Below, one piece after another: positions 1 through 9,281 of a stretch of 64,000 bases of DNA. How positions within the stretch are numbered: the first letter of the stretch is position 1; each line of letters opens with the position of its first letter. A program made the translations under genes and the position numbers. The notes under the pieces are model-generated. The model was not told where the DNA came from and ran no database searches. It saw only the letters and a program-made list of their open reading frames with translations. Origin of the DNA: Prochlorococcus sp. MIT 0701 (lineage in GTDB: Bacteria > Cyanobacteriota > Cyanobacteriia > PCC-6307 > Cyanobiaceae); assembly GCF_000760295.1 (NCBI RefSeq), contig NZ_JNBA01000029.1, positions 39,084 to 103,083 on the forward strand, written 5' to 3'.

Positions 1-599
1 CCTTTGGTCAGCACTGCTAAACCCAAAACAAGCCAGGCCAACCACCATGGCTGGGTAAGCGGGGCGGCAAAGCGGCGCCATTGCAGAAGCAAACTCACCC
101 CCAAGGTGCTGCAAAACAAGGCATCGCTAACAGCAACCCGACTCCAGAGCAGGACCAGTGGCGAAAGAGCAAAGGCCAAGGCCACCGCAACACCTGTTCG
201 GCGTGGGCAAGCGTCATCCTTCTGGGGCCAACACATCACAGTGTCACCAAGGGCCAGCATCATCAAGACAGATGCAAGCGCAGAAGGAAGACGTGCCGCC
301 CATGTCCCTAGTGGGTCCCAAACCTGATGGCCGGGCAAGGCATAAACCAACCCCATTAGCCAATACACCAGAGGAGGCTTGTCGAAGCGAGGCAGACCAT
401 TAACCCTCGGCGTCAGCCAATCTCCTGTGGTACTCATGGCACGACCTGCCGCGGCAAAGAGAGGCGGGGTTTCATCAACCAAACCAGACTCTCCTAACTG
501 CCAAAGGCAGAGAGCTACCCCAAACGCCAGGATCAGCAGCAGACCTCGACGCCGTTGAAGAGGAGACAGCAACACCGTCGCAGCAAACGTCAGCACCAT
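1..599 (-). CDS. Membrane glycosyltransferase, ArnT/PMT-like, N-terminal part
   Basis: The minus strand reads open from an ATG at 599 to the window edge, about 199 residues with no stop. After a hydrophobic first helix comes the segment LVDETPPLFAAAGRAM, followed by W-L-T-P and FDKPPLVYWLM. This is the hallmark of the ArnT/dolichyl-phosphate-mannose mannosyltransferase (PMT_2, GT-83) superfamily, whose acidic first periplasmic loop binds the lipid-linked sugar donor. Further hydrophobic helices follow. The family transfers a sugar from a polyprenyl phosphate to lipid A or a protein at the outer face of the inner membrane; substrate and acceptor cannot be read here. The frame is also open upstream of 599 but offers no ATG, GTG or TTG, so 599 is the best start. 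The C-terminus lies outside the window. Confidence 0.75.
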   Translation of the reverse strand, partial: MVLTFAATVLLSPLQRRRGLLLILAFGVALCLWQLGESGLVDETPPLFAAAGRAMSTTGDWLTPRVNGLPRFDKPPLVYWLMGLVYALPGHQVWDPLGTWAARLPSALASVLMMLALGDTVMCWPQKDDACPRRTGVAVALAFALSPLVLLWSRVAVSDALFCSTLGVSLLLQWRRFAAPLTQPWWLAWLVLGLAVLTK

Positions 600-717
600 G
601 TGGTGATGGTGGCATCCCTGGCTATGTTCCTGAACAGACCCAATACCTTCTGAAGTGCCATAAGGGCAGGCCAGCAGAGTGGACCATCTCCATCCAAGCG
701 CAAGGAACGAAATAACA

Positions 718-1677
718 TCAGCCGATTTTGCCCGGCAACACATCCGAGTCAGCTTCAGCCGGTTCCCATAGTCGACGACGCTGACTCACAACAAGCACCG
801 AAAGCAGGACCAAAGCCACCCCGAACCATTGCAGAGGCTGAAGCCGTTCTCCTAGCCAAAAGCCACCAGCAGCAAGGGCAAACACCGGTGTCAGGAATGC
901 CAGGGTGCTAAAGCTTGTGAGCTCCTCCCGATTGACGAGCCAAAAGAACAATCCATAGGCCAGGGCACTGCCAAACAAGCTGGCGTAGGCCATCAATCCC
1001 CAATCAAAGCCAGTCCAATCAGGCCACAAGGGCCATGTGCGATCAAAACCGTGCCAGAGCAGTAACGGCAAGCTGCCTAACACCATGTGCCAACCAGTGA
1101 CCGCAACGGGATCACTGCTCCGGCAGGCATACCGACTCAGCACTGTGCCTAAGGCCATGGCGATCGCTGCTGCGAGCATCCAGACTTCCCCTTGCTCCAA
1201 CAAACTGGAACCAGACGCCTGTTCGCCTAGCAACCACCAATGGCGCAACAAATCCGGCGGGGCACCAAGGCAGATAATCCCGACCAGACCGAACATCAAA
1301 CCCATCCAGCCAACTGGGTTAATGGACTCTCCAAAGAGGCTGCGTGCCAGCAGAGCTACCAGCAATGGCTGGGAGTCAATCAGAACAGATCCCATCCCTG
1401 CTCCGGTGTAGGCCAAGCCCTTGACCAGGAACATTTGGAAAAGACATGCATCAACAACCGTAAAGACCAGGAACCAAATCCTGTCAGTTGAGGCGATAGC
1501 CCAGTGACGTCCCAACGACGGCAAGGCCAGCAGGATGACAACTCCTGCTGGGAAAAGGCGCAGACAAGCGACGAGAAGCGGTCCGCCCGAAATCACCAGA
1601 GGTGTCATCGCAGCCATGGCCGTACCCCAAAGGGCAAAGGGCAGGACCATCAACAGCCAGTGCCGTATTGACAACAT
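718..1677 (-). CDS. EamA/DMT-family permease
   Basis: This 319-residue protein is almost entirely hydrophobic and shows about ten transmembrane helices in two homologous halves, as in the drug/metabolite transporter (EamA, RhaT/YdcZ-like) family. The second half carries the usual GERL motif followed by a final helix (QWFGVALVLLSVLVV) and an Arg-rich cytoplasmic end. Members export amino acids, metabolites or drugs across the inner membrane; the substrate cannot be predicted. It is divergent from sppA with 53 bp between the starts, so the two promoters must overlap. The glycosyltransferase at 599 follows in the same direction and could be co-transcribed. Confidence 0.85.
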   Translation of the reverse strand: MLSIRHWLLMVLPFALWGTAMAAMTPLVISGGPLLVACLRLFPAGVVILLALPSLGRHWAIASTDRIWFLVFTVVDACLFQMFLVKGLAYTGAGMGSVLIDSQPLLVALLARSLFGESINPVGWMGLMFGLVGIICLGAPPDLLRHWWLLGEQASGSSLLEQGEVWMLAAAIAMALGTVLSRYACRSSDPVAVTGWHMVLGSLPLLLWHGFDRTWPLWPDWTGFDWGLMAYASLFGSALAYGLFFWLVNREELTSFSTLAFLTPVFALAAGGFWLGERLQPLQWFGVALVLLSVLVVSQRRRLWEPAEADSDVLPGKIG

Positions 1678-1730
1678 GAAGGCAGCAAGCAGGTTCCTTT
1701 TTAAGATCCAATCTTCTACGAAGAAATTGA

Positions 1731-2543
1731 ATGGGCTGGCTCTGGCGACGCAAATCTCGCCGAAGGATCGCGCACATCACCATTGAAGGAGCAATCAGCG
1801 GTGCAACGCGCGAGCGGGTGCTGAAAGCGATCAAGGAAGTTGAAGAGAGAGAGTTTCCCGCTCTTTTGCTGCGCATCGACAGCCCAGGAGGAACTGTCGG
1901 TGACAGTCAGGAAATCCATGCGGCCCTGCTCAGGCTTAGAGAAAAGGGTTGTCATGTCGTGGCGAGCTTCGGCAATGTATCCGCCTCCGGCGGTGTGTAT
2001 GTCGGGGTAGCGGCAGAAAAAATTGTTGCCAATCCCGGCACGATCACTGGCTCAATCGGGGTCATCTTGCGGGGCAACAACCTCTCCAAATTGCTGGAGC
2101 GTATCGGCATCCGCTTCGAGACAGTAAAAAGCGGCACCTACAAGGACATTCTCTCGCCTGATCGCGCACTCACAGCAGAGGAGCGTCAGCTACTGCAATC
2201 ACTGATCGATAGCAGCTATGAGCAATTTGTGAACGCGGTAGCAGAAGGCCGCCATCTCAGTGCCGCAGAGGTGCGCAACTTCGCCGATGGCCGCGTATTC
2301 AGCGGAGCTCAGGCCCATGAGCTCGGACTCGTCGATGAGCTGGGAGATGAGGAACATGCTCGAAAACTTGCGGCCAAGCTGGCGGACCTTGATGAAGCCA
2401 ACACCCAAACGCTCAAACTGGGCCGCCCCAAAAAACGGCTAGCGGGATTTCTACCAGGCAGCAAACTCCTATCCAAGCTTGCCGAACTTCTCAACCTTGA
2501 GCTTGGCAACAATGGTCAGGTGCTCTGGCTCTTTCTGCCATGA
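1731..2543 (+). CDS. sppA: Signal peptide peptidase SppA (S49 protease)
   Basis: This 270-residue short-form SppA belongs to the S49 family, which degrades leftover signal peptides in the membrane. The core IDSPGGTVGDSQEIHAAL is at about residues 49-66. The predicted nucleophile is Ser86 in SASGGVYV and the general-base lysine is Lys138 in SGTYKDI, matching the Ser/Lys dyad of the Bacillus type. The length is that of one catalytic domain, not the duplicated E. coli form. There is no clear N-terminal membrane anchor: the protein starts MGWLWRRKSRRR, so membrane attachment may be weak or peripheral. Its stop overlaps the start of aroH by 4 bp (ATGA), indicating co-translation. Confidence 0.92.
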   Translation: MGWLWRRKSRRRIAHITIEGAISGATRERVLKAIKEVEEREFPALLLRIDSPGGTVGDSQEIHAALLRLREKGCHVVASFGNVSASGGVYVGVAAEKIVANPGTITGSIGVILRGNNLSKLLERIGIRFETVKSGTYKDILSPDRALTAEERQLLQSLIDSSYEQFVNAVAEGRHLSAAEVRNFADGRVFSGAQAHELGLVDELGDEEHARKLAAKLADLDEANTQTLKLGRPKKRLAGFLPGSKLLSKLAELLNLELGNNGQVLWLFLP

Positions 2544-2926
2544 CCACTGCCATCCCTTATGGAAGCCTCCACTTACACGGGCTCAGAGGTGCCACAACAA
2601 GCTCTGCTAACACGACTAAAGCCATCGAGGCAGCCGTCAGCGAGCTCGTGAAAGCGCTAATGCAACGCAATCGACTCAAGCCTGCTGAAATCGTGTCTAT
2701 CACGTTCTCTGTAACGGCAGACCTAAACGCTTGTTTCCCTGCAGCGATCGCGCGCCGTCAAGCAGGATGGGAGTCGATAGCACTGCTGGACTGCCAGCAA
2801 ATGTATGTCGAGGGGGATCTGAAACGCTGCATCCGCATGCTTGCCCATGCCTGGCTGCCCTCAGATCAGCCCCCTCAACATCCCTACCTTGGCGAAACCT
2901 CGCTACTGCGTCCAGATCGATCCTGA
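2540..2926 (+). CDS. aroH: Chorismate mutase, AroH type
   Basis: This 128-residue protein matches the monofunctional AroH fold that rearranges chorismate to prephenate on the way to Phe and Tyr. Recognisable parts are the N-terminal LRGATTSSANTTKAI with the substrate-binding Arg, the central PAEIVSITFSVTADLNACFPA, and a C-terminal MLAHAW. The length is typical of Bacillus AroH trimers. The start overlaps the sppA stop by four bases, so translation is probably coupled, although the functions are unrelated. The last about 20 residues are polar and rich in Pro. Confidence 0.93.
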   Translation: MTTAIPYGSLHLHGLRGATTSSANTTKAIEAAVSELVKALMQRNRLKPAEIVSITFSVTADLNACFPAAIARRQAGWESIALLDCQQMYVEGDLKRCIRMLAHAWLPSDQPPQHPYLGETSLLRPDRS

Positions 2927-3053
2927 ATCACTTGGCGCACCAAAAGCTGCCAACTACTAGGCCGTCCTAGTCGTTGTGATTCATAGAGGAGAGCAAAGGA
3001 GAATCCATGTACTTTTTAGTGCTGGTGGTTAGCAACACACCCGCTTTGATCTC

Positions 3054-3644
3054 ATGATTAAGCAGCTTTTCAGGTTTTGTATTCCAGGCACCCTTGCGAT
3101 AGGAGGCCTCACTGCCGGTTTGATCGGTTCCAGTGTGATGGTTGAAAGCATCACACCGCCAAAGGCTCGAGCCCAGGCAACACCAGCGCTACTTGAATTT
3201 CGCTGGGAGAACTCTAAAGACTATAAAAAGCTCTATTACTGGCAAAGCTCAACCATCAGGCGTGACCGAGCAACCTATTACCTGATGCTGAAACCCAAGG
3301 ACCGCAAAACTGCGATCCTCAAGCTAAGCATCACTGTTCCTGATTATTTCGATGCAAAGATCAAACCGAACAAGCTGAACCTTTGCCTTGTCCATCTAGG
3401 GGGGATGCTCTCACGCACCCGCTGCAAAGAAGAGGTTCCTGCGATTTTCGAAGTCTCTGAAGACCAAACAAGCATTGAAGTCTTCCCGGAAACCCCCATC
3501 CCTACAGAAGGCACCTATGCGGTGGTCATGAAAATCTTTAACCCCGACCAACGTGGGATGTTCCAGTTCAATGCCCTTGCCCAGGCTCCTGGAGATGTGC
3601 CAATGGGCGGCTACCTTGGCAGCTGGCTAATTGACATCAACTGA
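3054..3644 (+). CDS. DUF2808 family secreted protein
   Basis: This 196-residue protein has an N-terminal signal-like helix (about residues 8-30) followed by a probable cleavage site near PKARAQATP. The mature part is a cyanobacteria-restricted DUF2808 domain, recognised from the LEFRWENSKDYKKLYYWQSS opening, a P-x-Y-F-D segment, and the Gly-rich end GDVPMGGYLGSWLIDI. It probably resides in the periplasm or thylakoid lumen. No biochemical role is established. It stands as a single gene between aroH and rpmH. Family identity is from memory of the sequence pattern. Confidence 0.8.
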   Translation: MIKQLFRFCIPGTLAIGGLTAGLIGSSVMVESITPPKARAQATPALLEFRWENSKDYKKLYYWQSSTIRRDRATYYLMLKPKDRKTAILKLSITVPDYFDAKIKPNKLNLCLVHLGGMLSRTRCKEEVPAIFEVSEDQTSIEVFPETPIPTEGTYAVVMKIFNPDQRGMFQFNALAQAPGDVPMGGYLGSWLIDIN

Positions 3645-3692
3645 ACTGATAAGTTGGTCGACTGACAAAAGGCTGTACGCAGTTCTCCTTCA

Positions 3693-3830
3693 ATGACAAA
3701 AAGAACCTTTGGTGGAACCAGCCGCAAGCGAAAGCGCGTCTCCGGATTTCGTGTCCGCATGAGAACTCACACTGGTCGAAGAGTGATCCGCAGCCGCCGA
3801 AAACGTGGCCGCACTCGTCTCGCTGTCTAA
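3693..3830 (+). CDS. rpmH: 50S ribosomal protein L34
   Basis: This 45-residue, extremely basic protein begins [19 protein letters not shown] and ends [10 protein letters not shown], the standard L34 sequence. It is only 60 bp upstream of rnpA, the near-universal rpmH-rnpA gene pair, so L34 and the RNase P protein are likely made from one transcript. L34 is a late-assembling component of the large subunit. Confidence 0.97.
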   Translation: MTKRTFGGTSRKRKRVSGFRVRMRTHTGRRVIRSRRKRGRTRLAV

Positions 3831-3890
3831 TCCATAGAACTGCGGGGCAATCACTCAAATCACGCCACTTCCTCAGGAAACCAACCTCCA

Positions 3891-4277
3891 ATGGTGCTGC
3901 CAGCATCAATGCGATTAAGGGGAAGTCGATGTTTTGAACGCCTTCAGAAGTGGGGCTATCGCTTTTATGGAACTTCAATGGTGCTCCGTGTCATAGAAGC
4001 AGATCCCCAACTGCTCAAAGCACCCCATCGACACCACAACTCCACGGCATGCCGTTGTGCCGTTGTGATCAGCAGCAAGGTGAGCAAACGGGCCGTCATT
4101 CGCAACCGTCTGCGTCGACTTCTGCACGATCATCTAAGAAGCAGGCTTGAGGTTGCACCCGAGCATGCCAATCATTGGGTGCTGATCAGCCTCAAGCCAG
4201 TCGCCTCCGCAATAGAATCGTCACCATTGCTAGAAGAATGCGACAGATTGCTCCATCAAGCAGGTTTGTTGTCATGA
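3891..4277 (+). CDS. rnpA: Ribonuclease P protein component
   Basis: This 128-residue basic protein carries the RNR signature KVSKRAVIRNRLRRLLHDH at about residues 63-81, which contacts the RNase P RNA during removal of tRNA 5' leaders. The start MVLPASMRLRG resembles the usual N-terminus of the family (MxLPxxxRLRG). It lies between rpmH and a PH-domain gene whose ATG overlaps its TGA, so the three are likely one operon. Confidence 0.95.
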   Translation: MVLPASMRLRGSRCFERLQKWGYRFYGTSMVLRVIEADPQLLKAPHRHHNSTACRCAVVISSKVSKRAVIRNRLRRLLHDHLRSRLEVAPEHANHWVLISLKPVASAIESSPLLEECDRLLHQAGLLS

Positions 4278-4681
4278 TCACAACCTCAGAAGAGGTCTTC
4301 TATGAGGGAGGCCCCGCTCAAAGCGATCTCATCATCAACCTATTGATGGGGCTCACACTGATTGGCCTTCCGTTCACTATTGGAGCGGTGATTCGAGCGT
4401 TGTGGTTGCGCTTTCGCATTACCAATCGGCGAGTTTCGGTGACGGGGGGATGGCTGGGACGCGATAAGACACAAGTCGTGTATAGCCAAATCAAAGAGGT
4501 GCGCTCAGTGCCCCGCGGCCTGGGCTCCTGGGGCGACATGGTACTGGTACTCAACGATGGTTCAAGACTTGAGATGCGCTCTTTACCTAGCTTCAGAGAA
4601 ACCGAGAAATACATCAATGCGCGGATTAGTGCCCGCAGGGCCAAAGGTTCTCCCCAGGATCTAAAAGGCTTTGCGGCTTAA
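4274..4681 (+). CDS. Membrane-anchored bacterial PH-domain protein
   Basis: The 135-residue reading starts at an ATG overlapping the rnpA stop by 4 bp. An in-frame start at 4175 would extend it through rnpA and is less likely. Residues about 18-42 (IINLLMGLTLIGLPFTIGAVIRALWL) form a membrane segment. The rest resembles a bPH2/YdbS-like domain: an RITNRRVSVTGGWLGR strand followed by the TQVVYSQIKEVRSVPRG pattern and GDMVLVLNDGS. Its position in the rpmH-rnpA-yidC cluster replaces the yidD gene of many bacteria and suggests a link to membrane biogenesis. That link is inference. Confidence 0.8.
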   Translation: MITTSEEVFYEGGPAQSDLIINLLMGLTLIGLPFTIGAVIRALWLRFRITNRRVSVTGGWLGRDKTQVVYSQIKEVRSVPRGLGSWGDMVLVLNDGSRLEMRSLPSFRETEKYINARISARRAKGSPQDLKGFAA

Positions 4682-4762
4682 ATAGCCCCCAGCGTGTAAT
4701 CCAGCCATATAGGTGCTGATGCACACTGGCATCACTGTTCCATCCACCCTCAGCAATCGATC

Positions 4763-5896
4763 GTGATCGGGTACATCTCCGACAACATTCTGCTCCCGAT
4801 CCTGGATTTCTTCTACGGATTAGTGCCGAGCTATGGCCTCGCCATCGTCGCCCTCACAGTGGTCATCCGATTGGCACTGTTCCCCTTAAGTGCTGGATCC
4901 ATTCGTAGCGCTCGTCGCATGCGGATCGCCCAGCCGGCCATGAAGAAGCGCCAGGATGAAATCAAGAGCCGTTATGCCAAAGACCCTCAGAAGCAACAGG
5001 AGGAGCTTGGGAAAGTCATGAAGGAGTTCGGCAACCCCCTCTCAGGGTGCCTGCCCCTATTGGTACAGATGCCAATTCTCTTCGCCCTGTTTGCAACCCT
5101 TAGAGGATCACCTTTTGCTGATGTGCCTTACTTGGTGAACCTCAAGGTGCTGCCTAGCGACCAAATTGCAGCCATTGAGCCCAAGCCATTTACCAGTAGC
5201 AAGCATTCCATTTTTATCAGTGAAACCAAACACTTCCCAGTCCTTGCGTCTCTGCCAAGCGGCACAAAATTAGGAGTAGGAGACAAGGCCCAAATCAAGC
5301 TGCAAACGCTCACTGGCGAAAGCTTCACAAGCAGACTTTCTGGCGTAGAAGGTGGAACCAAGTTCACGCCAACCTGGAGCGTTACCAAGGGGGATGATCT
5401 TGTCAAGGTGTCTGCCGATGGCACGATCCAGGCTTTGTCTGAAGGCGATGCCACCGTTCAAGGCAAAATTCCTGGCCTTGCTGCCCAAAGTGGCTTTCTA
5501 TTCATTAAGGCCCTTGGTCAAGTTGGTTTCTACGTCGATGGGGAAATCAACTGGGATATCGCAATCCTGGTCGGTGGTTTCGGCTTGACGCTTTTGGTCT
5601 CGCAAATACTTTCCGGCAGGGGGCTACCTGCGAACCCACAACAATCAACAGCCAACAAGATCACTCCAGTGATGATCACTGGCATGTTTTTGTTCTTTCC
5701 ACTACCAGCAGGTGTATTGCTGTACATGGTGATCGCAAACATCTTTCAAGCAGGTCAGACTTTTCTGCTTAGTCGTGAAGCCCTACCTGAGAACCTGCAA
5801 AAAATCCTCAATGAACAGCAGTCCAAACCTGCGTTGGCAACAGCAGCCATAGGTGAATCAGATCGCCTTCCCTTTGAACCTAAAAAACGTAAATGA
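4763..5896 (+). CDS. yidC: Membrane protein insertase YidC/Oxa1
   Basis: This 377-residue protein with a GTG start helps insert proteins into the cytoplasmic and thylakoid membranes. The first membrane helix (about residues 21-42) carries the conserved Arg36 in [11 protein letters not shown], the polar groove residue of Oxa1/YidC. Then come the basic coiled hairpin ([20 protein letters not shown]), the [16 protein letters not shown] helix, and two C-terminal helices. Between helices 2 and 3 is an unusually long exported insert of about 140 residues (about 120-260), part of which reads like a bacterial Ig-like strand pattern. The C-terminus is basic (PKKRK), suited to ribosome contact. Its stop overlaps the next gene by 4 bp. 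Confidence 0.94.
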   Translation: MIGYISDNILLPILDFFYGLVPSYGLAIVALTVVIRLALFPLSAGSIRSARRMRIAQPAMKKRQDEIKSRYAKDPQKQQEELGKVMKEFGNPLSGCLPLLVQMPILFALFATLRGSPFADVPYLVNLKVLPSDQIAAIEPKPFTSSKHSIFISETKHFPVLASLPSGTKLGVGDKAQIKLQTLTGESFTSRLSGVEGGTKFTPTWSVTKGDDLVKVSADGTIQALSEGDATVQGKIPGLAAQSGFLFIKALGQVGFYVDGEINWDIAILVGGFGLTLLVSQILSGRGLPANPQQSTANKITPVMITGMFLFFPLPAGVLLYMVIANIFQAGQTFLLSREALPENLQKILNEQQSKPALATAAIGESDRLPFEPKKRK

Positions 5897-6423
5897 TCCC
5901 AGGGCTCCAACCCATTTCATTGCAAGACCTAAAAGCCTTAGCTGCTCCTCGGCACTGGTCTATCGAGGGACATCTTGACGAGATGTCCTCTCTTACCCCA
6001 TTGAGAGGCAACATCAGCGCCGAGCATCAAGGCAGCATTCTTGAAGTGAAAGGGAAATTCCAAACCATCGTCACCCTCTGCTGTGATCGATGCCTAAGCG
6101 AATTCAATCAAAACCTCGCCTGTAATACCGAAGAACTGATCTGGCTAAAGGGGACTGGTCCAAACCCAAACGAACTGAATGGCTCGAGCCATTCAGATGA
6201 TGTGGATGCACTGATGGAGTGCCTTGACCCTCTTGGCAGCTTTGACCCAGAACGTTGGGTTTTCGAACAACTGAGTCTGCAAATGCCTTTAGTCAAGCGT
6301 TGTGGGGCCGATTGTCCCGGTCCAGCTCAGCTGCAGCCCTCAACTAAAACCACTGCCGTTAAACCTGAGGGAACTGATCTCGATCCACGCTGGGCAGCAT
6401 TACAAAAACTCAACTCGCTATGA
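5893..6423 (+). CDS. DUF177 / YceD family protein
   Basis: This 176-residue protein matches the DUF177 (YceD) family, linked in bacteria and plants to 23S rRNA accumulation. It has the Cys pair CCDRC (Cys63, Cys64, Cys67), an acidic centre, and the second pair CGADC (Cys137, Cys141), followed by the [10 protein letters not shown] ending typical of the family. The four cysteines may bind metal. It overlaps yidC upstream and ycf46 downstream by 4 bp each, so translation is coupled along yidC-DUF177-ycf46. Confidence 0.82.
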   Translation: MIPGLQPISLQDLKALAAPRHWSIEGHLDEMSSLTPLRGNISAEHQGSILEVKGKFQTIVTLCCDRCLSEFNQNLACNTEELIWLKGTGPNPNELNGSSHSDDVDALMECLDPLGSFDPERWVFEQLSLQMPLVKRCGADCPGPAQLQPSTKTTAVKPEGTDLDPRWAALQKLNSL

Positions 6424-7910
6424 CGAGCTGGGATAACCACCTGGATCTGCTGATCAGAGCCAGAACACCTCTCCTTTGGATTCGCAGCAGCGAAGAGGAG
6501 CGTGTTGAAGTGCTGCTTGAGCAAGCCGCAAAACGACTACAGCCCCGTCGCCTTGCCAGCTGGGATTTTATTGGCGGCCTTAAAGGCGTGCTTAACGAAG
6601 AAGGGCTGGGGGCACGTCAACCGATGGCCGTCCTGCAATGGCTGCAACAACTTGAAGCCAGTAGTCCAACCCTATTGCTAGTCAAAGATTTCTATCACTT
6701 CTGCGAAGACGCTGGTATCGCTCGCATGTTGCGCAACTTATCGGTTCACTTGCGCCATCAACCCCACACTGTGGTTCTCTGCTCAGGGCCATGGACTCCG
6801 CCCAGCGATCTTGATGATTCCCTGACCATTCTCGATCTACCGCTGCCGCAGGAACCAGAACTGCGAACACTGCTGGAGAACATTGCCCAAGCAAGCGGCT
6901 CCCCCCTTTCAGCAGACGTTTTAGAAGAGCTCACCCACGCTTGCAGCGGCCTCAGCGAAATGAGGGTGCGTCAGGTAGCAGCCCGTGCCCTAGCCCAGCG
7001 GGGCAAACTAGGTTGGGCAGATCTGGCCGAAGTCCTTGAGGAAAAACGTCAGACCGTTGCCCGCAGTGAGGTTCTTGAGTATTGCGTTACAGAAGCCTCG
7101 CTTGCCGACATAGGAGGACTGGATAGTCTTAAGGGTTGGCTGGAGCAACGCCATCAGGCATTCTCCGACGAAGCTCGTCACTTTGGCTTGCCACTGCCCC
7201 GCGGTGTTCTACTGATCGGCCCCCAAGGCACAGGCAAATCGCTCACCGCCAAGGCCATCGCCCACAACTGGTCGATGCCACTGCTTCGCCTCGATGTAGG
7301 CCGCCTATTTGCCGGGCTAGTGGGTGCTAGCGAGGCACGTACCAGAGAGACGATCCAGCGGGCAGAAGCCATGTCTCCATGCGTTCTCTGGATCGATGAG
7401 ATCGACAAAGGTTTTGGTGGCGATGCCCGAAGTGATGGCGGCACCAGTCAACGTGTCCTTGCCAACGTGCTCACCTGGATGGCGGAGAAAACCTCCGCGG
7501 TGTTTGTAGTCGCTACGGCTAATGGCGTAGAACGCCTACCTGGAGAGCTCCTCCGAAAAGGTCGTTTCGACGAAATCTTTTTGCTTGACCTGCCATTCAG
7601 CGAGGAACGCCGCAACATCCTTGAGCTACATATTCAGCGACGAAGACCGAACTTAAACCTGCCCCTGGCTGCGGTAATCGATCGCAGCGAAGGCTTCTCA
7701 GGTGCCGAACTCGAACAGACTGTGATTGAGGCCATGCACTTGGCCTTCGCCGAACGCCGAGAACTTGGAGAGACCGACCTGATTCTTGCTGCCAGCCAAC
7801 TGGTGCCGCTCTCCCGCACAGCCCGAGAACAACTCAACGCCCTCAAGGAATGGGCCGCTAGCGGAAGAGCCCGAGCAGCATCTTCTGTTGCTTCCAATCT
7901 TGCAGGCTGA
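6420..7910 (+). CDS. ycf46: Ycf46-like AAA+ ATPase
   Basis: This 496-residue protein has an N-terminal half lacking nucleotide motifs and a C-terminal AAA+ domain. Walker A is GPQGTGKS (267-274) and Walker B is VLWIDEID (about 322-329) with Glu327. These are followed by a sensor region (VFVVATANG) and an arginine-finger region (RKGRFDE). It matches Ycf46, conserved in cyanobacteria and red-algal plastids and implicated in CO2 use in Synechocystis. The role is known only from the family. The start overlaps the DUF177 stop by four bases. Confidence 0.88.
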   Translation: MTSWDNHLDLLIRARTPLLWIRSSEEERVEVLLEQAAKRLQPRRLASWDFIGGLKGVLNEEGLGARQPMAVLQWLQQLEASSPTLLLVKDFYHFCEDAGIARMLRNLSVHLRHQPHTVVLCSGPWTPPSDLDDSLTILDLPLPQEPELRTLLENIAQASGSPLSADVLEELTHACSGLSEMRVRQVAARALAQRGKLGWADLAEVLEEKRQTVARSEVLEYCVTEASLADIGGLDSLKGWLEQRHQAFSDEARHFGLPLPRGVLLIGPQGTGKSLTAKAIAHNWSMPLLRLDVGRLFAGLVGASEARTRETIQRAEAMSPCVLWIDEIDKGFGGDARSDGGTSQRVLANVLTWMAEKTSAVFVVATANGVERLPGELLRKGRFDEIFLLDLPFSEERRNILELHIQRRRPNLNLPLAAVIDRSEGFSGAELEQTVIEAMHLAFAERRELGETDLILAASQLVPLSRTAREQLNALKEWAASGRARAASSVASNLAG

Positions 7911-7984
7911 ATAGGCGTAACCAAACAGGATTCAATTGCTGGGCCAACAACACTTAGGCTGCCCGCGCTGACATCAAAACCCTC

Positions 7985-9262
7985 GTGCTTGACCAGCGAC
8001 TGGTGCGGGACAACCCCGACCTGATTGTTAACGAACTGGGCCGAAGGGGCATGACGTTAGACCTAACGGGCCTACAACTGATCGCCCAGCAACAAAGAAA
8101 TCTCGAGGAACAGCGCAGCAGCCTCCAGGCAGAAGGGAATCGCATCGGCAAGGAAGTCGGTCAACGTATCCAGAAGGGAAGCGACCCAAAAGCCAGCGTC
8201 GTGGCAGAACTAAGACAGCAAGGCAACCTCATCAAGCAAAAGGTGGCCGTTTTAGAAGACGAAGAGAAACAACTATCAGCCCGATTGCGAGAGCAACTGC
8301 TGAGCTTGCCAAACCTGCCCTCCCCTGATTGTCCGGAAGGACGCGACGAGAACGACAACCAGGAAAGACACTGTTGGGGCAATCCACGTGAAGGGGAAGG
8401 CCTTCTGGAGCACTGGTCAATTGCCGAGCGGCTCAACCTTTTCGAAACAGAACGCTCTGTACGGATTGCCCAAAGTCGCTTCGTCACCCTGATGGGTCAG
8501 GGTGCGCGACTGGAACGAGCACTCATCAACTTCATGCTCGACCTCCACACCGCAAAGGGATATCGAGAAGTCATGCCTCCGGTACTGGTGAATACCGCCA
8601 GCCTTACGGGCTCTGGCCAGCTGCCAAAATTCGCCGAAGAAAGCTTCCGCTGCGCTGAAGACGACCTCTGGCTAACACCAACTGCAGAGGTGCCGGTGAC
8701 ATCTCTACACCGCGATGAAATCATCCCCGCTGACCAACTGCCACTGCGATACGCCGCTTACAGTCCATGCTTTCGCCGCGAAGCTGGAAGCTATGGACGA
8801 GACACCCGGGGCCTGATCCGGCTGCATCAATTCAACAAGGTGGAGCTCTATTGGTTCGTCCATCCAGACCATTCGCAGGCTGCCCACGCTCAGATCACAG
8901 CCGATGCCGAAGCCGTGCTGCAGGCCTTGGAATTGCCCTACCGCGTCATTGAACTTTGCACAGGTGATCTAGGGTTTTCTTCCTCACGCACCTACGACCT
9001 CGAAGTCTGGCTACCAGGAGCAGGCGCCTTCCGGGAAATTTCAAGTTGCAGTATCTGTGGAGACTTCCAAGCACGGCGATCTGCTATTCGCACCAAAGAC
9101 GGAAAAGGTACCCGACTTATCCACACACTCAATGGCAGTGGCCTGGCGGTAGGACGCACCATGGCGGCCCTTCTAGAAACAGGCCAGCAATCTGATGGGA
9201 GTGTCCTACTCCCCAAGGCACTTGTGCCTTATTTCGGCAAAGATCGACTAGAGCCAGAATGA
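7985..9262 (+). CDS. serS: Seryl-tRNA synthetase
   Basis: This 425-residue class II synthetase begins with GTG (MLDQRLVRDNP). The N-terminal long helical arm (about 30-105) recognises tRNA-Ser. Motif 2 appears as FRREAGSYGRDTRGLIRLHQ and motif 3 as GSGLAVGRTMAALLE. Length and order are normal for bacterial SerS. It is followed after 19 bp by rseP in the same direction. Confidence 0.97.
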   Translation: MLDQRLVRDNPDLIVNELGRRGMTLDLTGLQLIAQQQRNLEEQRSSLQAEGNRIGKEVGQRIQKGSDPKASVVAELRQQGNLIKQKVAVLEDEEKQLSARLREQLLSLPNLPSPDCPEGRDENDNQERHCWGNPREGEGLLEHWSIAERLNLFETERSVRIAQSRFVTLMGQGARLERALINFMLDLHTAKGYREVMPPVLVNTASLTGSGQLPKFAEESFRCAEDDLWLTPTAEVPVTSLHRDEIIPADQLPLRYAAYSPCFRREAGSYGRDTRGLIRLHQFNKVELYWFVHPDHSQAAHAQITADAEAVLQALELPYRVIELCTGDLGFSSSRTYDLEVWLPGAGAFREISSCSICGDFQARRSAIRTKDGKGTRLIHTLNGSGLAVGRTMAALLETGQQSDGSVLLPKALVPYFGKDRLEPE

Positions 9263-9281
9263 ACCCATTACTAGAAGCTGA

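Noticed and set aside
4..403. Three plus-strand frames of 76-107 codons at the left edge
   Set aside because: They are antisense to the clear ArnT-like glycosyltransferase frame on the minus strand and have no recognisable domain.
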